This document shows positions 1 through 10,240 of a stretch of DNA of 64,000 nt, piece after piece. Origin of the DNA: Haliclystus octoradiatus (Eukaryota; Cnidaria; Staurozoa; Stauromedusae; Haliclystidae); contig OU744451.1 in assembly GCA_916610825.1 (NCBI GenBank), positions 25,232,207 through 25,296,206 on the forward strand, given 5' to 3'. The notes beneath the pieces are model-generated. The model saw only the letters and a list, made by a program, of their open reading frames with translations, was not told where the DNA came from and did not search any database. Within the stretch, counting starts at the first letter, position 1; every line of letters starts with the position of its first letter. A program made the position numbers and the translations under genes.

Positions 1-597
1 CAGAAACAAACACTGCTTTAAAATGGTACCAATGTCATGACAACAGATGGAGTGAGAAAGCCTCGTCTTCATGGTAATTTAATAGCCTAATGCTGTATTT
101 GTTGATGTCAAAATAAATACATATTTAATGTGAATACCCTACACAATCAACTCAGTTTGATATTCACCCTGCACCTTCTATAGTCCAGTAAATTAAAAAC
201 AACAATCAGATCAGCCTCTGCAATATGCAATTGTAGCCATACGGGAGGCTAATGTTTGGTCTGAAAAAAAAGCGATTTGTAACAACATTATTTATTTTAT
301 TAAGATCATTATTAAGATTGTTGTTTGAAGCAAAGGAAGCCACTCAACTGGAAATCTAAATTTGGAAAGGGCGCTTTAAACATGGCTCTGAATTACTTCT
401 TTTTATTACATTAATTATTTGATGATATTTCCTTCAGGTATTTGGAAGATGGTAACCAAGCAACCAATTTTACGTCAGATATGATCAATCATAAAGCGTA
501 TCAAAGCCTAGTTGATTTTGACTGTCATCTTGACGATGTTACACAGGACTGGCTAAATATCTCACTTAATAAAGTATCTGAGCTTATCCCTGGTTGA
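1..597 (+). CDS. last two coding exons of an unidentified gene (5' part outside window)
   Basis: Two open segments join in phase. The first runs from the window edge to base 73 and ends in a split codon before a GT donor (74-75). The second starts at 438 after a pyrimidine-AG acceptor and reads to a TGA at 595-597. The split codon restores Trp. The visible C-terminus is about 77 residues, Trp/Tyr-rich at first (KWYQCHDNRW), then acidic-helical, ending in LNKVSELIPG. The spacing of the aromatic residues is faintly reminiscent of a WWE domain, but I would not assign it. The gene converges on the ZNFX1-like gene, with about 300 bp between the two stop codons. The family is not recognised. The exon pair is supported only by phase, splice sites and open frame. 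Confidence 0.5.
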
Positions 598-751
598 AGA
601 GGAAATTCACAAATGAATGGTATCAATGATGTGTCATTCAAATATTCATTTTTATTTTAAATTTAAAGAAGTAAAACAGTTATAAATGAATATGAATCAC
701 ATGAATACTGTTCTAATGACAACATAACTCTTCATTCGAAATAATCATAAC

Positions 752-868
752 TGCTGTGAAAAAAGTTCATGTGATTTCATTAACGTGAAATTGCCCAAAA
801 GCTTGTTCATGAACATTCAGGCAATTTCACATTCATGAACTGTGCATGAAATCATGGATTTTTCTCAA
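752..868. repeat. GTTCATGAAC-type repeat, diverged copy
   Basis: Copy of a family found at least six times in this window. Its ends resemble tgaaaaaagttcatg and a T-run, and it contains repeats of the self-complementary decamer GTTCATGAAC. It sits between the convergent stop codons of the flanking genes. The ends are more decayed than in the copies at 27461 and 33458. Confidence 0.5.
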
Positions 869-900
869 TGGTACAACTATAGTGTGTGTATAGTATGTCA

Positions 901-3900
901 TTATGTCATTATGTCATTATAGCGTGTATGTCCTTCGTCCAATAACGATTGATGACACCCTGGACACTTCATTTCTGTTTCTGTTATTTTGTACCTCTTT
1001 TTTCTTACACTACATTCTATTGAAAACGTGTTATTGTTACTGATCCCATCCGGCAATATTTTTTTAACTGGATTATGCTGCGCTATCCCTTTGATTCTCA
1101 TGTTTTTTAAGTCTTCTTTTGATAAAAGCTTGTTGCTCTCTAGAACTATAAGCGATGTTTCCCTTTCATTTTTGCATTTCTCGCTTAGTGTCTGTTCCAT
1201 TGTAAATTTGGTATGCTCTAGTGATAATGCAACATTTATCCTTTCAATCTCCAAGTCCACCTGATTAATTTGAAAACTATTTGGATTATCATTGAGAATC
1301 TTTTTCAAATTTTCACATAATTTTGAGATCCATTGCGTGCAATTTTTCAGTTCACACACAATGTCGATTTCCTCAAGTCTCTTTAAACAGTCCTGAATGC
1401 TAAGCTTGGTTTCCCCCAAGTTGTTGTTTGAGCATTCCAGGCATTTCAGATGAAGCCTACCACCTCTGCACGTTAAGCAATTACCACTACAACAATGTCC
1501 ACAATTAAATACTAAATTACACTTTTCTTCGCATTTTGTGGTTTTAATTGTGTGGCATTGTTTCTTGTATTCGTGTCTGCAATCCATATAGCTGCTAGAG
1601 ACATCTTCCTTGCAAGGGACCCTTTGGTCGTACATTTTCATCTTCATAAAGCATTTTACATTTGCTTGATGCGCGCATCCCTCTCGTTTCTTCCATACAA
1701 CTTCTTTACATTGTTTCTCGTGTGCAGTGTTTGACGGGTGGCAATCTTTCTTGCATTTATGTCCACATTCTATTTGCACAGGACACTGTATTCTGCATTT
1801 GAATTTTTCTGTTTTATGATTTCCACCTGGGTGACATTTGAGCTGACATGGATGTCCACATTTTAGAATTTCTTTGCACATTTCTCCACATCCGCCTTCT
1901 GCTATGTGTGCATCATCAAAGTAAACTGGATCAGTTACTTGGGTTATTTTTTTATGGTTCTCACAAACTAGCTCAATTCCATTGTGATACAAATTCTGTT
2001 CCTCTGCCTTCTTAATGATTTCTGGCCAGTATGATTTTTCTGTGTTTTGACGCAGCTTCTCCAAATTGCCAACCACATAGAATCCTTCCTGGGCTCTTGA
2101 TATCATACTATTGATGTTGTTGTTTTCTACCAGGAAACCAGGATGCGTTGTCCTCACTAATGATAATAACACAATTTTGTTTTCGTTGCCTTGGTAATTA
2201 CGAACTGTGCTCACTTGAATATCGTTCTTGTGTACTCCTACAAAATTAATTAATTTTTCTTTGATTTTTTCCTGTATCAATTTTTTTTGTAGTTTGTATG
2301 GAGTAAGGATTGTCATATCTTTTCCTTTGTACCCCTGTTGTAGTAGATATCTACAGAGACCGCAGACAAAATCTGCCTCCATGACGTTTGAATAACTTGT
2401 TGAATGTATAGTGTCATCTTCTTGTGCCGCTTTAAGATTAACATAAAGACACTGCTCCTTCACTCCTTTGATAGACTTTGCAAATTTCTCTGTGTTGATG
2501 TCTTTTAAGCCAGGGTAGATAATTCTGAGAAATTGTGATATTGCCGGTGCCATCCGTTCCTGATTGAATAAATTATTTAATTTGAAATTGTTATTTTCAA
2601 ATCTTTCAAATATTGACACGTTGAAATCATAGTCTTGTGCTAATTTATGAACAGAAATATGTGGCTTAATTTGATGATGATCTCCAACTAAAATCAATTT
2701 TTTGACGTTGTGCATAAGACAAGGTATAAGATTGGCTTCAATAACGTCAGCTGCTTCCTCCGCGATAACAATACATTCACCAATGCCCTTCAATATCTGA
2801 TGATACTTAGCAACACCTGTGATGGTTAATATGATAACATCATAATTTTCAATATCATTTTGCTTAAATTCTGATTCATATTGGCATTTTGTGTCCTTAA
2901 GAATGTCTGCTTTTTGTTTCAATCCAACAAGCTCATCTGTTTGTCGCTTAATGATATTATTGACCCAGTATTTGTAAACCTTCCATTTCTGACTCTCTAT
3001 TAAATGAGATAACATTTGAAGAAGCCGTGTATATTCTTCAGAAGATATATCATCTGCTTGAGAGTAACTATCAAGTACTTTTTTTCTTTCTGGGTTTGAA
3101 TCCAAATGTCCGTTGCCGCCATCTTCATCTGTGTTTTGTTTGGTTTTGGTGTCATCAACTGGACAGACGTCATCACAATCATCTAAAAGCATGTCACAAG
3201 GTTCGTCTAGTTCAATCATCTGAGTTGCACCGCTTTTTAATTTATCATAGAGTACATATCCTCCTGGATAATGGCAATCGTTTCTAGTTGTCAGTTTCTG
3301 TTCTGTGTCGCCAATCTTTAACCATTTATGAAGACTGTCATTGCTGGTTAACATTTGAAGCCATTGTTCACATTTGTTATGTTTTGCTAACATTCTAACT
3401 TCAACAAGGTCACCCATATTTCTACTTTTTAGTATTTCTTTCAGCTCATCTGTGGCTCTAACAAACTCATATTTACATTGTTTGATCTTTTGTATCAATT
3501 CCTGTACTTTACGACTTAATAAAAAGTCGCTGTTTCTTCCCAACTTGTACGCTTTTAATGCCTCGTTTGTGCCGCAACCACCAATTCTCACAAATTTTAT
3601 TTTGTTGTGCTTTTCCTTTGTTTCATTCTCAGCCACAATTTTCATTGCAAATCTATCAAGTGCAGAATTAGTTGTTGATACAATCAATATTTTAATGTTT
3701 TTCTTCTTGCATAAAGGCACTAGCACATGGCATAAATTGATACCTAAAAATGATTTGCCTGCTCCGGGAGGGCCTTGTATGATGGATAGCTCTTCTATGA
3801 GTGATCTCTTGAAGGCGAGATATTGTTCTTCACGCAGGATTGTCTGATCACAGCTTGGCCACTCTTTATCTGGCGAAAGAACCAAAGTTTTTCCGTTCCG

Positions 3901-4575
3901 CATAATTCTTGAAATGTCAAGGTTGTTGATAAATTCATTTGATTCTTTTATTACATAAGCATCATTGGTGGCAACAAGAAAGTAATTCTGAAGTTTAAAA
4001 TCTTTTGCAGATTTTAGCAGTTTCAAGGCATGGATGTATGCCTCTAAATAAGAAGGGCTATTAATCATAGTAAACTTTTCATCTCTATGTTGTAGTATCC
4101 TGTCGCCACCGGTGATTAGTTGAATTCCTATTTGACCTTTACATGCATTTATTGTATCAGTGATAGTAGCCATTATCATGGTTCTATAATCCTCACTCAG
4201 CAATATTACCAGTCCTCTTTCCATCAGTTTGGAATCTCTCTTCTCCGTTGTTTGATGTAAGATCTGAATGCAATAGGATGGCGGCCATGAGTTCGGGTTG
4301 TCTGGCTTAAACTCTGACACACCTACAAATTGTACATTTTCAAAAATATTATATACATCGTGTGCATCAACCTTTGTATTCGTAACAGCTTTAACGAGAT
4401 CACGCAACGGAGAAATCAAATCCTCCCTTAATAGACAATAATGAGTTTTTAAATAATCCTCCACGTTACTTTGATTCCCTTTTGTTTTGATGGAGTCTAA
4501 CTCAGAAGACAAATCAAACTCCAGTAATCCTTCTAACGTTGTTGGCAAGACGCCATCATGTTCTTGCGCGTCCAT
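901..4575 (-). CDS. ZNFX1-like NFX1-type zinc-finger SF1 RNA helicase, intronless
   Basis: The 1,224-residue ORF has the motif order of UPF1-like superfamily 1 helicases. Walker A GPPGAGKS is at about 268-275, and motif II is IAEEAAD near 600. Motif III is LVGDHHQIKPH near 630, a GNENK-containing motif V lies near 800, and motif VI (SMISRAQEGFYVVGN) is near 820. It is followed by a Cys/His-rich NFX1-type zinc-finger block at about 890-1030 (for example CGHPCQLKCHPGG and CGHKCKKDCHPS), a helical stretch, and a C-terminal CPGCH. Vertebrate ZNFX1 is an interferon-induced dsRNA sensor and nematode ZNFX-1 acts in small-RNA inheritance; which role applies here is unknown. The protein is shorter than vertebrate ZNFX1 (about 1,900 residues). 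The start is fixed by an in-frame TGA five codons upstream of the ATG. The last codons fall in a short tandem repeat of tatgtcat, so the C-terminus may have shifted recently. No splice signal is needed anywhere. Confidence 0.85.
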   Translation of the reverse strand: MDAQEHDGVLPTTLEGLLEFDLSSELDSIKTKGNQSNVEDYLKTHYCLLREDLISPLRDLVKAVTNTKVDAHDVYNIFENVQFVGVSEFKPDNPNSWPPSYCIQILHQTTEKRDSKLMERGLVILLSEDYRTMIMATITDTINACKGQIGIQLITGGDRILQHRDEKFTMINSPSYLEAYIHALKLLKSAKDFKLQNYFLVATNDAYVIKESNEFINNLDISRIMRNGKTLVLSPDKEWPSCDQTILREEQYLAFKRSLIEELSIIQGPPGAGKSFLGINLCHVLVPLCKKKNIKILIVSTTNSALDRFAMKIVAENETKEKHNKIKFVRIGGCGTNEALKAYKLGRNSDFLLSRKVQELIQKIKQCKYEFVRATDELKEILKSRNMGDLVEVRMLAKHNKCEQWLQMLTSNDSLHKWLKIGDTEQKLTTRNDCHYPGGYVLYDKLKSGATQMIELDEPCDMLLDDCDDVCPVDDTKTKQNTDEDGGNGHLDSNPERKKVLDSYSQADDISSEEYTRLLQMLSHLIESQKWKVYKYWVNNIIKRQTDELVGLKQKADILKDTKCQYESEFKQNDIENYDVIILTITGVAKYHQILKGIGECIVIAEEAADVIEANLIPCLMHNVKKLILVGDHHQIKPHISVHKLAQDYDFNVSIFERFENNNFKLNNLFNQERMAPAISQFLRIIYPGLKDINTEKFAKSIKGVKEQCLYVNLKAAQEDDTIHSTSYSNVMEADFVCGLCRYLLQQGYKGKDMTILTPYKLQKKLIQEKIKEKLINFVGVHKNDIQVSTVRNYQGNENKIVLLSLVRTTHPGFLVENNNINSMISRAQEGFYVVGNLEKLRQNTEKSYWPEIIKKAEEQNLYHNGIELVCENHKKITQVTDPVYFDDAHIAEGGCGEMCKEILKCGHPCQLKCHPGGNHKTEKFKCRIQCPVQIECGHKCKKDCHPSNTAHEKQCKEVVWKKREGCAHQANVKCFMKMKMYDQRVPCKEDVSSSYMDCRHEYKKQCHTIKTTKCEEKCNLVFNCGHCCSGNCLTCRGGRLHLKCLECSNNNLGETKLSIQDCLKRLEEIDIVCELKNCTQWISKLCENLKKILNDNPNSFQINQVDLEIERINVALSLEHTKFTMEQTLSEKCKNERETSLIVLESNKLLSKEDLKNMRIKGIAQHNPVKKILPDGISNNNTFSIECSVRKKRYKITETEMKCPGCHQSLLDEGHTRYNDIMT

Positions 4576-7317
4576 TTGTCTTGATAATCACACATTTGAA
4601 TCAAGATTGTATAGTTCAATTATCTCTGGTGATCTAAATAATAATAAAAAACATTCAATCAAATTTAGCACTGTTTGGTTGGACATAACAAATCTTATAA
4701 TGTATGCATTCTAACTAACTATGATACAATGTGCTTAACAATTCCCAAATCAAGGATGTCTCTTGATGTAAAAACGAGGATATTAAGTTTATTTAATTTT
4801 CACTATGACACTATTAATGACACTAATAAAGTATAAGGTATCTCGATCAATGAAAACTGATAATTTGATGATCATAACTGGACTTAATGATTTGTTTCAT
4901 CGCATTTTTAAACTTGGTTTTGTTCTTTGTTGATATGCCCTTTTAGGTATTGTATGTCTAAACCAATCAGCTTGATGAAATCAGCAATGTTTTGTGAAAT
5001 ATAATAGTAGGGGAACAGCTTGTAATCTCTGTAGGGTGTGGAGGCATTCCCCCAATTTTGTTTTCAAATTATGTCTTTATTAGAAGCTCTGTAACGCATT
5101 TGAACGGACCAATGCAGTAAAAATCAACTACAGTCAAAGCTGTTATAACGGTCACCTCTATACAACGGCCACCTGTCTATAGTGGTCACTCTTGCCTTGT
5201 CTAACTTAGTATTTTCTATTGAATGAAACCTGTGCATAAAGGCCACCTGCGGTCAATTTATCTACCCTTAATTAAAATATACTTTATTCACAAAGCTCAT
5301 TTCAAATATGATAATGCTTATGTTACTGATAATATCGATGATAACGTCACTCAAAAAAAGAACCAAACATATGAAACTTCACTTCCAAACGCGAAATAGT
5401 GAGGGGACGTCATTTCCCAATTAAAATATCACTGGATGGAATCAATTTCATTGTTATAAAATATAAATTACTTCCAAGTCAAGACTGTATATCAATGCAA
5501 CACAGTAGTGGAATTATGATTATGATTAGTTATGAACAATGCAGTTTTTGTTAATTGAGTAAAAAATAAGTTAATTGAGGAGAGAATATGATTGGTCGAG
5601 AGCAGATAGAGTGAAATAACAACCAATCAGAACATCATAATTGGACATCGGTAGAAACAAATCAATAAAATCAAACTACCAACTGAATTAGAATTGCAAT
5701 ACAAATATGGACATGGAATGTAGCAAATATCTGCCGCTCCATTTTGATTTTCCAATCCTAGGCTAATTTTTAGGCAAAGAGGGTTCAAAGTTTTTTTGGG
5801 GAGAAAATACAGATAAATGGTTGTATATTTTAAGAATGTAATACAAACAGTCTGAAATTAAAGTTTTTGGGTTATTATAAGTATTGCAATGCTACATAAA
5901 TCATTAAATTAGTAGAGGTAAACAATCCTGTGAATTTGATATTCAATAAGTATTGAACTACTGATCCAGAGGTGGTATTTTCATATGATCATTTAATTTA
6001 TTTTTTATAAACGACCAGAAGGACTTAGAAGATTAATTAGCTAATACTTTTTTTCTTTCGCAGGCCGTTCAATACCGGTAAATAAATTAACAATAGATTA
6101 TTATCAGCACGTTTCAAATTATACAGATCTGTTGAAGTGGATGTGTCTTATAGACACCTTGGACAATGAAATAGTTGTTTGTAAAGTCAAAACGTAGTCC
6201 AAATATATTCATTAGCGTTGGCATTTATTGTAAAATCTGTAATTTGAAGACTGACGTATTTGTTGTTATGACGGCCTTCGTTTTTTTAGATTATGCTTTC
6301 TGTTTCTCGTATCATATCTTTCTCCTGTGATTTAGGGTCCATCCCCTTTAGCTTTGCGTTGCGACGACAAAGCAATTTTGGTTTAATACTTTTGATATCA
6401 AATTTCATTTATTCAAAACACATTTATTATTGTTTACTTGATTATTTCTGGGAATCAGATTTATCGACTCGCTTCTGTTAAAATCATTTTGGCTTGATGT
6501 TCTGGTTTGAAACTTTGAATAGCTAAAAACACTTTCTCTACAATTTAGTTACTGTAAACCTAAATCAACCCATTGACCCAACAACGCGGAGGATTCAATT
6601 TGTATTAATTAGCCTTATTTTCATGTAACTAGATTCAATATATTTAAATATTAGCCTTGTATGACGTAATTTAGTTTGTATTTAAATCGTTTATTTTGTA
6701 ATTTATAAGTTAGTGTGTTGTTGGAAGCAGAGGTTGGAAGGCGTTGTGAGTTCATCAGCTCTATGAACCCAACCCTAAATAAATTGTACTTGATTGCATT
6801 CAAGATAGTCTTTTTGCTAATTGACTAATAGGGATGATAGAACCAACGGCATTACTCAACATTATACAGTCCTCATTTTGGCCAGAACAATGTATCTTTC
6901 CTTTGAATGATAGAAAGGAAGAATAAGTACTTCAACCATCACATCACTACATGTATTCTCAAAAAGCGAACAATTGATTTGAAGAATCTAATCACTCATC
7001 TTATAATTTAATGTTCATACCTGTATAAAAATCATTGGTCATTCTGTTGTCGGGTACCTATCTTATTGCATGAGCATGTACCACTTCGTTGTCGAGGTAG
7101 GATAGAGTACAGTTCCGCGTTACGATGGATGGGCGATGAAATCACTGACTCAGAACTCAAGCTAATAGAAAGTAGAAACGATTCGGCTTTTTCGACTGCA
7201 TATTCAATGTCATGTGAAAGTTGATATGGTGAAGTCAAAGGTCGAGCGAGACAATAGGTACCATTCTATCTTAATCCTTTTTACCAAGTAAACGATTGTT
7301 CTGTTTTCAATCATTAA
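4576..7317. other. intergenic, no gene seen
   Basis: This stretch lies upstream of the helicase start. I see no exon with matching splice sites and no RNA gene. It holds one 3'-truncated pogo-like MITE (5131-5268). At about 6700-6790 a GC-richer segment ends in an AATAAA-containing stretch; it could be a solo LTR or a 3' end, but nothing proves either. Confidence 0.5.
5131..5268 (+). mobile_element. pogo/mariner-like MITE, 3' end missing
   Basis: Begins with cagtcaaagctgttataacg, followed by the family's internal motifs (cacctgtctatagtggtcac, tattttctattgaat). Full-length relatives in this window (34857-35033) end in the inverted form of the same terminus and are flanked by TA, as expected for Tc1/mariner/pogo elements. 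The right terminus is absent here. Confidence 0.65.
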
Positions 7318-8084
7318 AGGGAGAATACTGACCGGGGAACGTTGCGCGCGGAACTTGAATTCTTCATACCAAATTCAAGTACTCGTTTTGAAACAGAGTT
7401 GGCCTCACCTTAATTCTATTGTTTTGAACGAAATAATCAAAAACACGAGACAGGAACAAATGTCGAAGCCGTGAACTCGTGACAATCATCAACGAATCAA
7501 TGTTTTTAAACAACGATTTATTCCATGCATTTAACTCAGATTCGCATAGTTTTATTGAATTATCACATTAGTTTGCTTTTGGTATATTTATCCTTGGTTA
7601 TATTTACTGAAGTTGCCTTGTTATTAGTTGGCAAGCTTATGGTCCGATCGTTACATCAACAAAAACATGAAACAGAACGATAGTCGATACGCAAGATGAC
7701 CTAAGATGTCAAGAAACACAAGGATTTGGCTTTATAACGAAAATCAAAATGTTAAACAAGGTTCTTGTTTAGTGTTACTTTCGTTCAACATATCAATCGA
7801 ACTGATCGACTAAAAACGCTCCTGCACATCATACTTTTTATACTGTTGATCACATAGTAAACAATACATTAAAGTCCAGAACGTGATAAAATAAGTACGT
7901 AGTATAGCTCCCAAATTGTGATTTTAATTTGTTCATTTGAAATACTTTCCATAAAATCAACATACGGCCAGAATAATAAAACGAAGCTCACTCACACGCA
8001 CGGCAGCTTTTCTCAAAGCTTTGTTTAAATTGATGACGTATGAGTTGGTTGAGCGCGCAATGTTCCCCGGTCAGTATTCTCCCT
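7318..8084. mobile_element. 767-bp non-autonomous element with TIRs and TTAA target duplication
   Basis: The left end reads agggagaatactgaccgggg and the right end is its reverse complement. Both are immediately flanked by TTAA (7314-7317 and 8085-8088). The inverted match runs roughly 35 bp and includes a GCGCGC core. There is no transposase frame. A TTAA duplication is the hallmark of piggyBac-type integration. The terminus resembles that of the 2.9-kb element at 10635 (agtggg...), suggesting one mobilising source. The superfamily assignment is inferred from the TSD only. Confidence 0.75.
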
Positions 8085-8102
8085 TTAACACGATACTTGA
8101 CT

Positions 8103-8237
8103 TCATCATCATCATCATCATTTATTCAGAAACCTTTTAAGTTATACATTAACTTTTTTCACAGGACTGAATTACGTAATAAACTAGTCATAATAAATCA
8201 GTCCTTTGAAAAGGTTCTGAATAAATGATGATGATGA
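8103..8237. repeat. short element ending in (ATC/GAT)n, inverted pair
   Basis: A tcatcatcatcatttattc tract with cagaaacctt is mirrored by aaggttctgaataaatgatg at the other end, giving two copies in opposite orientation. Single copies with the same 'cagtcctntgaaa ... tgaataaatgatgatg' end occur near 27085, 32245, 34650, 35925 and 48195. A constant 3' end followed by a trinucleotide tail suggests a non-LTR or SINE 3' terminus. Confidence 0.5.
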
Positions 8238-9023
8238 CTAGGGAATAAACAAAAAATAATTGATTACAATAATACATAGATATATATATACAGCTTCAAG
8301 GTTAATTAAATACGAACTTAACAGTTAAGATGCTGTAATTTTATTGGTATTTAAATGCTTCTCAATGACACTTGGCTCCTATACTTTAGCTCAATCATAC
8401 AATCAGCTAAATTATAATCTATAGAGAATCTGCTTGGTAATTGCCTGGCGTGTCCTTGAATTATTTGGATGACATTTTTACTATGTAAAAAGTAGTTGAA
8501 GTTAAGTTCCAGTCAAACCCTACAACTACAATTAGTGGCTAAAATGTTGTCTAAAAGTTAGAGCGGCAATACTGATTAATTCTCCCTTGATGGGCGTTGG
8601 CTTGATTCACGTTCAAATCCATTCTTCGAGATAGACGTGGAAACATACTTAATAATATATGCATCATTATTAGCTGAAGTAGAAACATAAAAGAAGCGAA
8701 ATTTTTACAAGCGTTCGAAAATTATATAAAAATATTATAATATCAAATCTTGAGTAAATTAAAAGTAGATTATATCCTAATCCGATCGTAAGTCAATTTT
8801 TAGAAGCGGATACATATATCAGATCCAGATTAATCTGATTTCAATGCGTAATAATGATGATGACTGGTAATAATTTAGTATTTACAATGTTAATGAACTT
8901 ATAGATTTTTAATTACAAGAATCATCTAAACTAAGAGATTGATTAATTGATTTCTTGACTTGACTTTCTTTTTCTGATTTGACAGTGAAAAGTTGCTAAA
9001 ATGTAAAACAATGATATAATGAA
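8238..9023. other. intergenic, nothing recognised
   Basis: AT-rich DNA with no exon-like segment, no tRNA-like promoter boxes and no inverted termini that I can see. Confidence 0.4.
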
Positions 9024-9300
<277 letters not shown>

Positions 9301-10240
9301 ACTTTATGTGATAACTGGTTAAAATTATTATTATTTATTTTTTTTATAATGAAATAAATGTCATACGCTATATTCATTACATAGTTTAACTAACGTTGGC
9401 ACCATCAGGTCTAAAACACAAATATGCGGAATAAGAAGTTTCCCATGCACAATAACATTTAAATATAATCCAGGCGTTGTAAAAATGCATACTTTACCGT
9501 ACTAGGGTGAGTGGCAAGACCGACGAGAACAATTTTGGGTGCATATAAATTAGAATTTTGGCCCCTTAAAATTTTCCCTTGCCCCCGTCAGAAACACATT
9601 TCTAAAAATAATCTCATATTCGCAATCAAAATATATCAACAAAATCTCGCGGGTACTACAACTTGTTCAGGCACGGGGCAATTTCCCCTATTGGCAGACA
9701 GTTTGAAAGCACAAGGAGAAAATGTAACAAACTTTGTTTTACGTTTTGGGTTTGTGCAATGAATCAAAGTGAGATAGCTCAGAAAGATCAATTTCAATTA
9801 GGTAGTAATGAGAGATAGCAGAGAAAGGAACAGTTTCTGATTATCTTATTCTCTGTGTAATCGTCATTTAAAACATAAATTTTGCAATGTTTCTCATGTG
9901 GCCTATTATCAAACCATATGTAATCTGTCTCAGATTGGAAATGATGATTATTTGAGGCTTTAAGTTATATAACAGTAGGCTACAGAGATAAATGCCATAC
10001 ATGTTAAAATCAGACTACTGTATCAAGACTCAAAGCCAAGGATACTAAAAACATGCAAATTCTTCCTTCGTGTCTTGGATACTAAAAACTAGTTCGAAAT
10101 AGTGTCACATTTCAAAATTATTAAAAACATTTATGTGGAATTACCAAGCATGGAATACCAAACCCTTCATTGACACCCTGTGCTTAGCTACAGTCACATT
10201 CATTACATCTAAGAATATTTTTTGTAAGGTCCTAAATTAA
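9301..10240. other. 3' flank of KIF15, no gene seen
   Basis: This is downstream of the KIF15 stop on the minus strand. It may contain the 3' UTR, but no clear AATAAA close to the stop was found. An 83-residue plus-strand frame at 9511-9762 has no recognisable features. Confidence 0.4.
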
